NCBI GenBank assembly: GCA_905182745.1
Contig: CAJJCR010000002.1
Location: forward strand, 20,308-84,307
Length of the DNA: 64,000 nucleotides
Source: Bacteroidetes bacterium MED-G20
GTDB lineage: Bacteria > Bacteroidota > Bacteroidia > Flavobacteriales_D > Parvicellaceae
Direction: 5' to 3'
Positions 52,126 to 62,813 of this stretch are shown piece after piece. The number at the start of each line of letters is the position of its first letter. Positions within the stretch are counted from its first letter, which is position 1. The notes below the pieces were generated by a model. That model was given only the letters and a program-made list of their open reading frames with translations, had not been told where the DNA came from and ran no database searches. The translations under genes were made by a program, and so were the position numbers.

Positions 52126-52410
52126 GTGAAAAATTTAATAGTATTTAATAACAGGTACTTTTTGTCCACTGTCATGTTGATTTTTGTTCTTTTAATAATT
52201 GATGATACTACGCTTTATAAGTTATACAAAATGAAACAAGAACTTCACTCCCTTGAGCTTGAGAATATTAAAAAACAAAAAGAGATAATACAAATTAAAG
52301 AAAAAACAATGCAGTTAACAACCAATAAATTTGCTTTAGAAAAATTTGCAAGAGAACATTATTTAATGAAAAAAAATGATGAAGTGATTTACGTATTTGA
52401 TGGCCTTTGA
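52126..52410 (+). CDS. ftsB: Septum formation initiator family protein (FtsB/DivIC-like)
   Basis: Small bitopic division protein that joins FtsL and FtsQ in the divisome. The 94-residue protein starts with GTG and has a short cytoplasmic N-terminus, one membrane segment (about 13-27, STVMLIFVLLIIDD) and a periplasmic coiled coil (KQELHSLELENIKKQKEIIQ), followed by the FALEKFAREHYLMKKNDEVIYVF block, typical of the family. The assignment rests on layout and the last motif. The 3' end overlaps the convergent ruvX gene by 22 bases. Confidence 0.8.
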   Translation: MKNLIVFNNRYFLSTVMLIFVLLIIDDTTLYKLYKMKQELHSLELENIKKQKEIIQIKEKTMQLTTNKFALEKFAREHYLMKKNDEVIYVFDGL

Positions 52411-52823
52411 AACTCCTGAGACTTTAAATAATCTTGTAAAATAATAACAGCAGCTATTTTATCAAGGGTTTCCTTATTTCTTCTTTTCATTTTTTTTATT
52501 CCAGAAACTAACACCGTTTGCATGGCTATTTTCGAAGTAAACCTCTCATCGTGAAATTTAATTTCTATTTCTGGAAAAGATTTTGTTATTCTTTGAGAAA
52601 AATTCTGAGTCATATCACTTGAATGGGTTTTCCCACCACTTAGTGATTTTGGTTCCCCAATTACTATTTTAACCACCTTATTTTTGAGTAAATGATTTTC
52701 AATAAAAATAAGTAACTCATGTGTTTTTACTGTCTTTAAAGCATGAGCAATAAATAATGGACTTTCTGCATATGCAATACCAGTTCTTTTTAATCCGTAA
52801 TCCAAAGCCAAAATTTGATTCAT
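52389..52823 (-). CDS. ruvX: Putative Holliday junction resolvase / pre-16S rRNA nuclease YqgF (RuvX)
   Basis: RNase H-fold nuclease involved in 16S rRNA 5' processing. The 144-residue protein has the first catalytic aspartate in ILALDYGLKRTGIAYAE (Asp6 region), VIGEPKSLSGGKTHSS near residue 54 and the FHDERFTSKIA block near residue 89, with DKIAAVIILQDYL at the end. All the conserved acids are present. Length is normal. It is divergent from dapD (spacing of about 58 bases). Confidence 0.93.
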   Translation of the reverse strand: MNQILALDYGLKRTGIAYAESPLFIAHALKTVKTHELLIFIENHLLKNKVVKIVIGEPKSLSGGKTHSSDMTQNFSQRITKSFPEIEIKFHDERFTSKIAMQTVLVSGIKKMKRRNKETLDKIAAVIILQDYLKSQEFQRPSNT

Positions 52824-52881
52824 TACTCAAATATAATCCTATAAAACAAAACCGTTTAAATTAATTGTGATATTTGCATAT

Positions 52882-53695
52882 ATGGATTTAGAGAATATAA
52901 TCAATGAAGCATGGTCAAATAGGGATTTATTAAAAAATGAACTAACTGTAAATGCTATAGAAAAAGTAATTACCAAATTAGATGCTGGTAAACTAAGAGT
53001 TGCTGAAAAGATTAATAATAAATGGGAGACACACCAGTGGATAAAAAAAGCTGTTGTCTTGTATTTTCCAATCCGAAAAATGGAAACAATAGAAGTTGGT
53101 CCTTTAGAGTTTCACGATAAAATGAAATTAAAAAGTAATTATGCTTCTAAAGGAGTTAGAGTTGTTCCTCACGCTATTGCTAGATTTGGATCCTATCTAG
53201 CTAAAAACGTTATTATGATGCCATCCTATGTTAATATTGGAGCATATGTAGATTCAGGAACTATGGTGGATACATGGGCAACCGTTGGATCATGTGCTCA
53301 AATAGGAAAAAATGTTCATCTTAAGCGGTGGTGTTGGAATTGGAGGTGTTTTAGAGCCATTGCAAGCATCACCAGTAATTATTGAGGACAATGCCTTTAT
53401 TGGATCTAGGTGTATAATTGTGGAAGGTGCTAGAGTTGGAAAAGAAGCAGTTTTGGGTGCAAATGTTGTTATTACAAAGTCTACAAAAGTAATTGATGTC
53501 ACCCAATCTGAGCCTGTAGAATATAGAGGAGAAGTCCCAGAAAGAAAAGTTGTTATTCCAGGTTCCTACAGTAAAAAATTCAATAGTGGAGATTACCATG
53601 TGCCCTGTGCATTGATTATTGGAGAACGTAAAGAAAGTACAGATCTCAAAACATCTCTTAATGAAGTATTAAGAGAATTTGAAGTCACTGTTTGA
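52882..53695 (+). CDS. dapD: Tetrahydrodipicolinate N-succinyltransferase, one frame break
   Basis: Succinylates tetrahydrodipicolinate in the lysine and diaminopimelate pathway. The frame is open from a GTG at 52867, but ATG at 52882 (DLENIINEAWSNRDLL) is the natural start. The N-terminal helical domain ends with KSNYASKGVRVVPHAIARFG. The left-handed beta helix has NVIMMPSYVNIGAYVDSGTM and TWATVGSCAQIGKNVH, then breaks near 53325. The other frame continues LSGGVGIGGVLEPLQASPVI and EDNAFIGSRCIIVEGARVGK, ending FEVTV. About 270 residues in total; the join restores HLSGGVGIGGVLEP. Essential in most bacteria, so a sequence error is likely. Confidence 0.93.
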
Positions 53696-53727
53696 TTATT
53701 TTTAATTATTTAAAATAAATTTACGAA

Positions 53728-54860
53728 ATGAAAATAGGTTTTGATGCCAAAAGAGCATATCAAAATTTTACTGGACTAGGCAATTACAGTAGAGACTTAA
53801 TTGAGCACTTAATCAAAGAATATTCAGATAATGAATACTTCCTATTTGCACCAAAGGATTCTGAAAATTCCAGATTAGATTTCTTAAGTGATTACGACAA
53901 TACTTATTCGGTATTTCCTCATAATAAACTAAATAAAACTTTTAAAGGATTATGGCGAACTATAAACATGGAAAAATCTATTATTAAAAATGATGTAGAT
54001 ATATTCCACGGTTTAAGCAATGAGATTCCAAGAGTTAAGAATAAGAAAATTCCATATGTAGTTACCATTCATGATTTAATTTTTAAAAGGTTTCCTAGAA
54101 ATTACAGAAGTATTGACAGAAAGATATATAACATTAAATATAAGTATGCAATAAAGCATGCAGATTTAACAATTGCCATCAGTGAACAAACAAAACAAGA
54201 TATAGTAGAATTTTACAAAATAAAACCTAAGAGCGTATAAAGGTTGTATATCAAACCTGCCACGAAAATTTCAGAAAAGAATATTCCCGAGAAGACATAG
54301 ATTTTACAAAGAAAAAATTTAATCTTCCCAATGACTTTATATCTGAATGTAGGAACCATAGAGACTAGAAAAAATTTAATATCCATTATAAACGCCATGA
54401 GTGTTATGAAAATGGATGTTCCTTTAGTGGTGGTTGGAAAAAAAACACAATATATTGAATTTTCTAAAAATCCAAATGAAAAAAATGAATTTTGACAGTA
54501 AAAAAATTATTTTTTTAGAGGATGTTTCAATTGATGAATTACCAATAATTTACTCGCTGTCATCCTTATTTCTTTACCCGTCTCTTTTCGAGGGTTTTGG
54601 AATTCCTATTCTTGAAGCACTTAACTGTAAAACTCCAGTTATCAGTAGTAAAGGAAGTTGTTTTCAAGAGGCCGGTGGAGATTTCAGTAAATATATTGAT
54701 TCAGAAAACAAGGAAGAATTTGCATTTCAAATTGAAGAATGTCTTACCAATACTAAACTAAGAGAATCTATGATTATAGAGGGCCTAAAACATGCAGAAA
54801 ACTTCCAACCAAATAAAATTTCAAAACAAGCTTATTGATGTCTACGAAAGTTTGGTCTAA
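53728..54860 (+). CDS. Glycosyltransferase, family 4 type, about four frame breaks
   Basis: The first frame (53728 to about 54235) has MKIGFDAKRAYQNFTGLGNY, VDIFHGLSNEIPR and TIHDLIFKRFPRNYRSI, as in mannosyltransferase-like family 4 enzymes. Pieces after breaks near 54235, 54340 and 54475 read VVYQTCHENFRKEYSREDID, LNVGTIETRKNLISIINAMS and MNFDSKKIIFLEDVSIDELP. The donor site is YPSLFEGFGIPILEALNCKT, with the E-x7-E pair, then PVISSKGSCFQEAGGDFS. A last break near 54828 gives the end KLIDVYESLV and the stop at 54858-54860. The sugar and acceptor are unknown. The end overlaps the next gene by 23 bases. Confidence 0.85.
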
Positions 54861-55421
54861 TAATTATAGTTCTTTAAAAATTGATTCCGCTCTTGACGTT
54901 CTTAATAAAGGGGGAATCATTCTATATCCTACAGAGACTATTTGGGCCATTGGATGTAAATCAATACTTAAAGATAGTGTTAAGAAATTTACGATATAAA
55001 AAAGAGACCATACAATATGCCATTAATTAATCTAATTGATGACATAAATAACATTCCAAAATATGTAGAAAACTTAAATATTAAGGACTTTGATTTAATA
55101 AATAAAAACAACTCCCCTCCTACTGTTATATACCCAAATTGCAAGAGTAAATACAAATTTCTAGCCAATGATTTAAAGGAGATTTCCTTTAGATTAACAC
55201 CAATAAATGAGTTAAAAGAAATTATAAATAAACTTAGATTCTCCAATTATTTCAAGTTCTGCAAACATTAGTGGAGAAAATTTCCTGAAAGTTTAGATAA
55301 TATTTCTCAGTCAATTATAAATTCTGTAGATCTAATTCTTAATTTTGAAGTAAAATCTTCTGGAACACCATCTGAAGTAATAAAAATCAATAAAGGTAAA
55401 ATTGAATATCTCAGAAAATAA
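54838..55421 (+). CDS. L-threonylcarbamoyladenylate synthase (TsaC/Sua5 type), several frame breaks
   Basis: Makes threonylcarbamoyl-AMP for the t6A37 tRNA modification. The first piece starts at ATG 54838 and has IDSALDVLNKGGIILYPTET, with the TWAIGC-like TIWAIGCKSI. After a break near 54985 the next reads IYDIKKRPYNMPLINLIDDI (the K-R-P-x-x-x-P substrate loop). Breaks near 55245 and 55285 lead to SPIISSSANISGENF, the SAN motif, and then SLDNISQSIINSVDLILNFE, SSGTPSEVIKINKGKIEYLR to a stop at 55419-55421. About 195 residues, the short TsaC length. It is nested between overlapping neighbours. Confidence 0.82.
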
Positions 55422-56829
55422 ATACAATAATCTTTTAGGATCAGAAAAAATCTTTAAAACTATTTCAAATGTTGCTGGACAAATTGAACAAAAAGCATAT
55501 GTTATTGGAGGCTATGTAAGAGATCAAATTCTTAATAGAACCACCAAAGATATTGACATAGTTACTCTTGGTAGTGGAATTGAGCTTGCAAAGAAAACAG
55601 CTGAAGTTTTAAATTGTTCAACTGTTAAAGTTTTTAAGAATTTTGGAACAGCCATGATTAATGTTGGTGAAATTGAGGTTCAATTTGTTGGCGCCAGAAA
55701 AGAAAGCTACAGAAAAAATTCTAGAAATCCAGTAGTTGAAGATGGAACTATAGAAGAAGATCAAAACAGAAGAGATTTCACCATTAATGCATTGGCTATA
55801 TCACTAAATAAAAAGGATTATGGTGCCTTGATTCAACTTATACAATTAAAGATCTAAAAGAAAAGAGGTTAAAAACACCATTAAACCCAAATATCACATT
55901 TTCAGATGATCCCTTAAGAATGATGAGAGCAATTAGATTTTCTTCTCAACTAGATTTTGAAATTGAAGATCAAACCTTAGCAGCCATTAAAAAAAAATAT
56001 AGATCGAATAAAAATTGTTGCACAAGAAAGAATAACAGAAGAATTAAATAAAATAATACTTAGCAATCAACCTTCAAAGGGGTTTAAGCTTTTAGAAGAA
56101 ACTGGATTGCTAAAATTAATTTTTCCTGAACTTCAGTTATTAAAAGGTGTGGAAATAAAAGATGGAAAAAGCCATAAAGATAATTTTTACCATACATTAA
56201 AAGTTCTTGACAATATCCTGCCTCATAGTAAAGGGAAATTGTGGCTCAGATGGGCAGCTTTACTTCACGACATAGCAAAACCAAATACCAAAAGATTTAA
56301 TGCCAAACAAGGCTGGACTTTTCATGGGCATGAAGACAAAGGAGCAAGAATGGTACCCAACATATTTAGAAAATTAAAACTTCCTTTAGACAATCCTATG
56401 AAGTATGTCCAAAAATTAGTTTTGTTGCATTTGAGGCCTATATCATTAACCAATAAAAGTATAACAGACTCAGCCCTTAGAAGATTGTTGTTTGAAGCGG
56501 GAGACGATTTAGAAGATTTAATGACATTATGTCAATCGGATATTACTTCTAAAAATAAGGACAAAAAAATAAAATATATAAATAGGTTTGAGGATGTTAA
56601 AATAAAACTTAGAAATTTAGAAGACAGGGATAAAATAAAAAATTGGCAACCTCCCATTGATGGAAAAGAAATTATGAAGACTTTTAATATTAAACCTTGT
56701 AAGGAAGTTGGTATTCTTAAAGAATCTATAAAAAATGCTATTTTAGATGGAATAATTAAAAACAGCTACCAAGAAGCATACGACTATTTGCTTGTTAAGG
56801 CTAAAGAAATTGGAATAATTGAAAAATAA
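55402..56829 (+). CDS. cca: CCA-adding tRNA nucleotidyltransferase with HD domain, two frame breaks
   Basis: Adds or repairs the 3' CCA of tRNAs. It starts with TTG at 55402, inside the preceding gene. The catalytic head has YVIGGYVRDQILNRTTKDID (G-G-x-V-R-D and the DxD type acids) and DQNRRDFTINALAIS. A break near 55845 gives IKDLKEKRLKTPLNPNITFS, DPLRMMRAIRFSSQL, and a second near 55993, in a run of nine A, gives NIDRIKIVAQERITEELNKI. The HD domain has LRWAALLHDIAKPNTKRF and FHGHEDKGARM. About 475 residues. The next gene starts 11 bases before its stop. Confidence 0.9.
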
Positions 56830-57349
56830 CTCATTAGATATAAGAATAGTAGCAGATACTCAAGAGGATATATTTGCAGACTTGAGAATTCATAAAGAAA
56901 AGTAACTTTATGATAATTCATGATTTCTTAGTAGAAAATTTTCATCTTGACAAATTAGAAATGTCTTCTTTTTTCTACAGCAACAATGAATGGGACAAAG
57001 GAGAAGAAATCACCTTAATGAATATGAACATGGGGGAAGACGAAGTAGTTAAATTCATGGAATCTATCACTGTAAAAGAAGTATTCCAACAAAAGAAATT
57101 AAAATTCTTATATGTAAATGACTTTCTTAACATGAATATATTTTATGTAGAGATTTTAAAAGAAAGTGATTTAGAGAACGATAAATCCTTAGAACTCCTT
57201 CATAAATTGGGAGAATATGAAGCTAAAAAAAGTGATGATACACTTGATACGCAAGATGAAAATAAACTTTCCGAAATTGAAAATATTTTAAATGAACCTG
57301 TAACGATAATTTCGATGGTTTTGAAGAACTGGATCAGGATTTGTACTAA
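56819..57349 (+). CDS. Plasmid pRiA4b ORF-3-like protein, two frame breaks
   Basis: A protein of about 177 residues. A TTG start at 56819 begins KNNSLDIRIVADTQEDIFAD, then a break near 56903 joins NFMIIHDFLVENFHLDKLEM, SSFFYSNNEWDKGEEITLMN and LKFLYVNDFLNMNIFYVEIL. A second break near 57300 gives the acidic end NDNFDGFEELDQDLY and a stop at 57347-57349. The SFFYSNNEWDKG and KFLYVNDFLNM blocks match the IS1096 passenger / pRiA4b ORF-3 family, which is widespread on Bacteroidota chromosomes and not a sign of a mobile element. Its function is unknown. It overlaps the cca stop by 11 bases. Confidence 0.75.
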
Positions 57350-57350
57350 A

Positions 57351-59415
57351 TCATAAAAGACCTTTGTTCTTTCTTAAAAACCATTCTGCAAATGGGAATA
57401 TTAAGAGCAAAAGAAGCCATTTATAGTTAATTAGATCTTGCTGCTTTTGTTCAATATGATTCTTGATTTTTAAGTTATTATCTATCTTAAGATTATCCAC
57501 TAAGTTTTTAATTTCTGAAAACTGATAACTTCCTCCATTTTGATTAAGTACTGCTAATTTTTTTGGATTGGCTACAGTATTTAACTTTTCAATATTTGAA
57601 GGGATAATTGAAAATTCACCTTCGGTTTTAAGAAGTTCATTTTCATTATTTAAGATTATTTCATAGCTGTAATCCCCGGTTGGTAATCCATTAAGTTTTA
57701 AATCATAAAAGTTATCTTTAGATATCAAATTTTTAAAATTTTCTTTTCCAGACGAATCTTTGTAAGAAAACACAATATCTGCACCAGATTCAAACTCCAT
57801 TAATTCATTGTAGTACTCTGTATATATATAAAGATTTATTTTCGAAACTATTCTTTGGAACTATAGAATTTAATCTAGATTTTTTGTCTGTTTTCTTCAA
57901 GTATTGAATGATTTTTCTTATAAAATCTTTAAATATATTGGCATTGTTATTTAGTCTATATTCTGTGGCTTTCCATCTCCATATACCTTCGCCAATTATA
58001 ACTCCATGTTTAATACTTCTGCTTTTGAAAAAATAAATTAATGGGTAAGGCATTTTTAAGTTATTTACAGACTGATAAAGTAAAATATTTGCACTAGAAA
58101 CAAGATTATAATCTATCGAAAATGGGACAGAAAGAGGAGGGTATTCAGGTATTATACCCATTTCTCTCCAAACGCAAAAGACTTAAAATCTTCATTTAAA
58201 TGCGCTCTTACTTCATTAGTTCCCTTAAATTTATTTTGTTTTAGTCCTAAAAGAATATTTTCAGTAGTACTGGAGCTGATTTCTGAACCAGAAATAATTA
58301 ACGATGGAATCTCCAAAAATCTACTTTTCTCAACAACTTTCATTAAAATCTCACTACTGGTTGGCTTGTAAAAAATTAACAGATCGAAGTCGTTTATTTT
58401 TCCAGTAAAATCATCGATTTGGAAGGTAGTTACTTTTGATTTTAATTGGTCTTCTAATGCCCAATTAAGAGCGGCAATATCTGGATGTGAACCGGAGCTT
58501 AATATTAATATCTTTTGAGAATAGTCAATTACTTCAATGGAGGTTTTTTAGAATTATTCAACAAATTATTTTCAATTTTTTCGGAAATAATCACTACTTA
58601 TATATTGCTTAATCCCCTTTTCATTTGCTTTGTCTATAAAAGTTATTTTATTTGATTCCTTTGTTAAAGGTTTTAAACTTTTTTTCTTGTACTATTTCTT
58701 TCCCAGAAAATAATTGAACCTTAATATTTTTAAAAGAATTATTTGCAGCCAAGGTCACTTCTATAGGAAAATCGTTTCCCAAAAGAGCATATTTATTATT
58801 ATTGATAGATTTAATTTTTATATCGTCGTATTGTAAAGTATCTCCAAGTAGAATTGTATTTACAGAAATTGAAGGAGAAATAGATAAGTATGGTAAGTCT
58901 TTACCCATGTTTACAATCCCATCCGATGCAATTACTAAATCTGTTAAGTTAGTTCCATGGTATTTTATATTTATGAAACTATATAGTTGATCAAAATTGG
59001 TAGAATTATCTTCAAAGGAAAATTGTGTGTCTTTTAGGATCTTTTGCCCAAAAACACATGTTCTTAAATCATAAAACTTTCTTAATTCTTCTAATTGACT
59101 TTTGATTGAATCTTCATAAAAGTTTTCATAAAAAGTTGAATCTTCATTGGATAAAATACTTCTTGAATTGTCTTGAGCAAACAAAAGAATTGGTTTTTCT
59201 TCCACCAACTCTGATTTTATAATCTTAGGTCTTAAAAGAAAAATACTTAATAAAATAAAGGATATTAAGATTAAAACAAATAATATTAAAAGAGTTTTTG
59301 AGGATATATAATTCTGTTTTCTTTCTTTATTGTAGAGTAAGAAAGTTAAGGCAAATCCAATTGCAACAAAAATAAAAAACAGATAAATGGAGGAATCAAA
59401 GATAATTGTACTCAA
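57351..59415 (-). CDS. Large membrane protein with von Willebrand A-like region, several frame breaks
   Basis: Pieces in several frames form one protein of about 685 residues. A TTG at 59415, ten bases after the fabG stop, starts STIIFDSSIYLFFIF, two membrane segments follow within 65 residues, then a VWA-like region (LLFAQDNSRSILSNED; LVIASDGIVNMGKDLPY) and GNDFPIEVTLAANNSFKNIK. After 58648 the frame changes to VIDYSQKILILSSGSHPDIA (about 58540) and continues through LIFYKPTSSEILMKVVEKSR, GEGIWRWKATEYRLNNN (57805-58161) and PTGDYSYEIILNNENELLK, ending in a last membrane segment, LLLLLIFPFAEWFLRK. It resembles large Bacteroidota VWA-type membrane proteins of unknown role. At least four indels. 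Confidence 0.75.
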
Positions 59416-59425
59416 TAATAGTAAG

Positions 59426-60172
59426 TTAGGTTAACATGCCACCATCAACATTCAAAGTCTGACCAGTTACATAAGCACTTAGATCACTTGCCAAGAAAAC
59501 ACAAGCATTGGCAATATCTTCTGGTGAACCCCCTCTTTTAAGTGGAATTGAATTTCTCCAAACATCTATAGTTTTCTCATCTAACTTTGCGGTCATTTCA
59601 GTTTCAATAAAACCTGGAGCAACTACATTACTTCTAATATTTCTAGATCCTAGTTCGAGGGCAATTGATTTGGAAAATCCGATAATTCCAGCTTTTGAAG
59701 CAGCATAATTTGATTGACCAGCATTTCCTTTTACTCCAACAACTGAACTCATATTAATAATGGACCCTTTTCGTTGTTTGAGCATTGTTCTTTGTACAGC
59801 TTTGGTCATATTAAAAACAGACTTTAGATTCACTTCGATAACTTTATCAAAATCTTCTTCACCCATTCGCATCAATAAATTGTCCTTAGTAATTCCAGCA
59901 TTATTTACTAAAATATCAATAGAACCAAAATCTGTTAAGATATTTTCAACCAAATCTTGTGATTCTTTATGGTCAGCAGCATTACTTTGATAACTTTTTA
60001 CTTTTACTCCACAATTACTTAACTCTTTTTCTAAAGAATTAGCAGATTCCACAGATGAACTATATGTAAAAGCAACATTTGCACCATGTTGAGCAAAAAC
60101 CATAGCTATTCCTTTGCCAATCCCTCTGCTTCCACCAGTTATAATTGCAGTTTTACCTTCTAATAATTTCAT
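59426..60172 (-). CDS. fabG: 3-oxoacyl-[acyl-carrier-protein] reductase
   Basis: NADPH-dependent short-chain dehydrogenase that reduces 3-oxoacyl-ACP in fatty acid elongation. The 248-residue protein has the cofactor loop TGGSRGIGKG at 12-21, NNAG at 90-93, and the catalytic Ser142/143, Tyr156 and Lys160 in SNYAASKAG. The C-terminus is SAYVTGQTLNVDGGM. All match FabG; a general sugar or steroid reductase is unlikely given the close FabG-type ending. A good Bacteroidota promoter lies 20 bases upstream, and a broken VWA-like gene follows after 10 bases. No break. Confidence 0.93.
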   Translation of the reverse strand: MKLLEGKTAIITGGSRGIGKGIAMVFAQHGANVAFTYSSSVESANSLEKELSNCGVKVKSYQSNAADHKESQDLVENILTDFGSIDILVNNAGITKDNLLMRMGEEDFDKVIEVNLKSVFNMTKAVQRTMLKQRKGSIINMSSVVGVKGNAGQSNYAASKAGIIGFSKSIALELGSRNIRSNVVAPGFIETEMTAKLDEKTIDVWRNSIPLKRGGSPEDIANACVFLASDLSAYVTGQTLNVDGGMLT

Positions 60173-60191
60173 TTTTTTAATTCAGTTTATC

Positions 60192-60220
60192 CAAATATAC
60201 ACAATCTAATTTCTCACAAA
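60192..60220 (-). promoter_or_regulatory. fabG: Predicted fabG promoter
   Basis: On the minus strand TTTG (60220-60217), 17 bases, then TATATTTG (60199-60192). Both parts match the Bacteroidota consensus TTTG and TAnnTTTG exactly; the fabG start at 60172 lies 20 bases on. The best promoter seen in the window. Confidence 0.6.
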
Positions 60221-60344
60221 TAAGGTATTTTAAGATTTATATTTTTTTTATTCTTATTGCGAAAATCATATTTTTTTCTCTTTAGAATCTACTCTTTTAA
60301 AATCATAAATTTAATATGCAACTTTTTTAATTGTTTAATAGTGT

Positions 60345-60352
60345 TATTTTTG
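60345..60352 (+). promoter_or_regulatory. Possible -7 element of the 2-oxoacid dehydrogenase gene
   Basis: TATTTTTG matches the Bacteroidota -7 element TAnnTTTG exactly, 20 bases before the ATG at 60373. No TTG at the expected -33 distance was found, so support is partial. Confidence 0.3.
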
Positions 60353-60372
60353 TAGAAATTCTAAAAATCTTA

Positions 60373-62808
60373 ATGCCAAATAATACTACTATTAATAGTG
60401 TAGATTTAAACAAAGAGCAATTTATTAGTCAAGTCCTAAATGACTATCGTATAATTTGTATGAGTAGAGAGGCGTCTTTTTTAGGAAGAAAAGAAGTTCT
60501 TACAGGAAAGGCAAAATTTGGAATTTTTGGAGATGGAAAAGAATTAGCTCAAATTGCTCATGTCCAAATTCTTTAAAAAAGGAGATTTTAGATCTGGTTA
60601 TTACAGAGACCAAACATTTATGATGGCAATTGGGGAGCTTAGTGTCCAAGAATTTTTTGCTGGGCTCTATGCACATACAGATTTAGAAAAAGAACCTAAT
60701 TCAGCTGGTAGACAAATGGGTGGACATTTTTCTACAAAATCAGTTGATAAAGATGGGAATTGGCTTAATTTATTAGATAAAAAAAATACTGCTGCTGATA
60801 TCTCTTGTACTGGTGCACAAATGCCTCGTCTAGTTGGATTAGGATTAGCTTCTAAGATTTACAGACAAAATAAAGAATTAAAGGATTTTAAGAAATTTTC
60901 AAATAATGGAAATGAAGTTGCCTTCGGTACTATAGGAGATGCTAGTACCTCAGAAGGTGTCTTCTGGGAATCTATGAATGCAGCATGTGTCTTAGAAATT
61001 CCTTTGGTAATGTCTGTTTGGGACGACGGATATGGAATATCGGTAGAAAAAAAATACCAAACTACTAAAGAAAGTATTTCTACTGCTTTATCTGGTTTTG
61101 AAATTAAGGACCAATCCAACGGTTTGAAAATTTACAAATGCAATGGATGGAATTATGCTGAACTATACAGCATGTTAAAAGAAGCTGTTAATTTTTCAAG
61201 AGAACATCATAAGCCATCTTTAGTACATGTGGAAGAAATCACGCAGCCACAAGGACATTCGACATCCGGATCACATGAAAGATATAAGTCTAGTGAAAGA
61301 TTAGCCTGGGAAAAAGAATACGACTGTATTGTTCAATTTAAAAAATGGATTCTTAGTAATAAAAATGCAACTGGAAAGCCAATATGCACCTTAGAAGATT
61401 TAGAAATCATAGAAATAGATAGTAAAAATGAAGTAAAAAAACTATCTAAGTTAGCTTGGACAGAGTTCTTAAATCCAATTAAAGAAAGCTTGAATGAATG
61501 TACTTTACATCTAAAAAATATTGCTAGTAAAAGTTCTAAAAAATCTGAAATACTTCAAATAGTAAATGACTTAGAAAAAATTAGAGAACCTATCAAGAAA
61601 GATGTTTTTTCAAGTTTCAGAAAAACAATGTTAATTACTAGAGGAGAAAATTCCGATGAGAAATTAGCTGCAATGAACTGGTTTAAAACTCAAAAAGATT
61701 CAGAATTCGACAATTATAATTCTAATTTATACACTAGAAACCAATCTATCCTGCTTTAAAGGTTAAACCCTCTCAGGCAATATTTTCTAGATCAACAAAG
61801 TAGATGGAAGAGTGATTTTAAAAAATAATTTTCAAAAACTTTTTAGCCAATTTCCAGAACTTTTAACTTTTGGAGAAGACACCGGAATTATTGGTGGAGT
61901 TAACCAAGTAATGGAGGGAATGCAGGAGAAATTTGGTGAGCTTAGAGTTTTTGACACTGGAATAAGAGAAACCACAATCATTGGTCAAGGAATAGGAATG
62001 GCTTTAAGAGGACTCAGACCAATTGCTGAAATACAATATCTAGATTATCTACTTTATTGTATTCAAATTATGAGTGATGATTTAGCAACTTTGGCCTACA
62101 GAACAAAAGGGACCCAAAAGTGTCCTCTAATTGTTAGAACAAGAGGCCACAGACTTGAAGGAATATGGCATGCGGGTTCTCCGCTAGGAGGAATTATTAA
62201 TTTATTAAGAGGAATCATAGTTTGTGTCCCTAGAAACATGGTAAAAGCTGCTGGATTTTACAATACATTAATTAAATCAGATGATCCAGCATTGGTTATT
62301 GAATGTTTGAATGCTTACAGGATAAAAGAAAATGAGCCAGAAAACTACGGAGAGTTTACAACTCCAATTGGAATTCCTGAAATTGTTTCAGAAGGAAAAG
62401 ATATTACAGTAGTAAGTTATGGTTCCACTTTTAATATTTGTCAACAAGCTGTAAAAGAATTAAATAATTACTAATATATCATGTGAACTAATTGATGTAC
62501 AAACTCTTATTCCTTTTGATGTGAATCATTTGATTAGCAAGTCTTTAGAGAAAACAAATAAGATTATTTTTATTGATGAAGATGTTCCTGGTGGAGCAAC
62601 TGCTTTTATGTTAGACCAAGTTATTAATAAACAAAGGGGGTATTTCCATTTAGATTCTCAACCAGTAACATTATCTGCAAAAGACCATAGACCAGCTTAT
62701 GGAACTGATGGTGATTATTTCTCAAAACCGAGTTTAAATGACATTACAGAAGCCATATACAACATAATGCATGAGAGCAATCCTAAGTTGTATCCAAGTA
62801 TTTTCTAA
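60373..62808 (+). CDS. Branched-chain 2-oxoacid dehydrogenase E1, alpha and beta parts fused, about four frame breaks
   Basis: Thiamine enzyme that decarboxylates branched-chain 2-oxo acids and hands the acyl group to E2. ATG at 60373 starts [20 protein letters not shown], the alpha part, with [21 protein letters not shown] break near 60560 joins [40 protein letters not shown] holds the thiamine site. Breaks near 61757 and 61805 lead to the beta part: [35 protein letters not shown] and [21 protein letters not shown] break near 62470 joins [20 protein letters not shown] and [20 protein letters not shown]. About 810 residues. Fused E1 chains are known in Bacteroidota. Confidence 0.88.
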
Positions 62809-62813
62809 GGGTT

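Noticed and set aside
56819..57349. Mobile element inferred from the IS1096/pRiA4b passenger name
   Set aside because: No transposase or terminal repeats; the family is common on Bacteroidota chromosomes.
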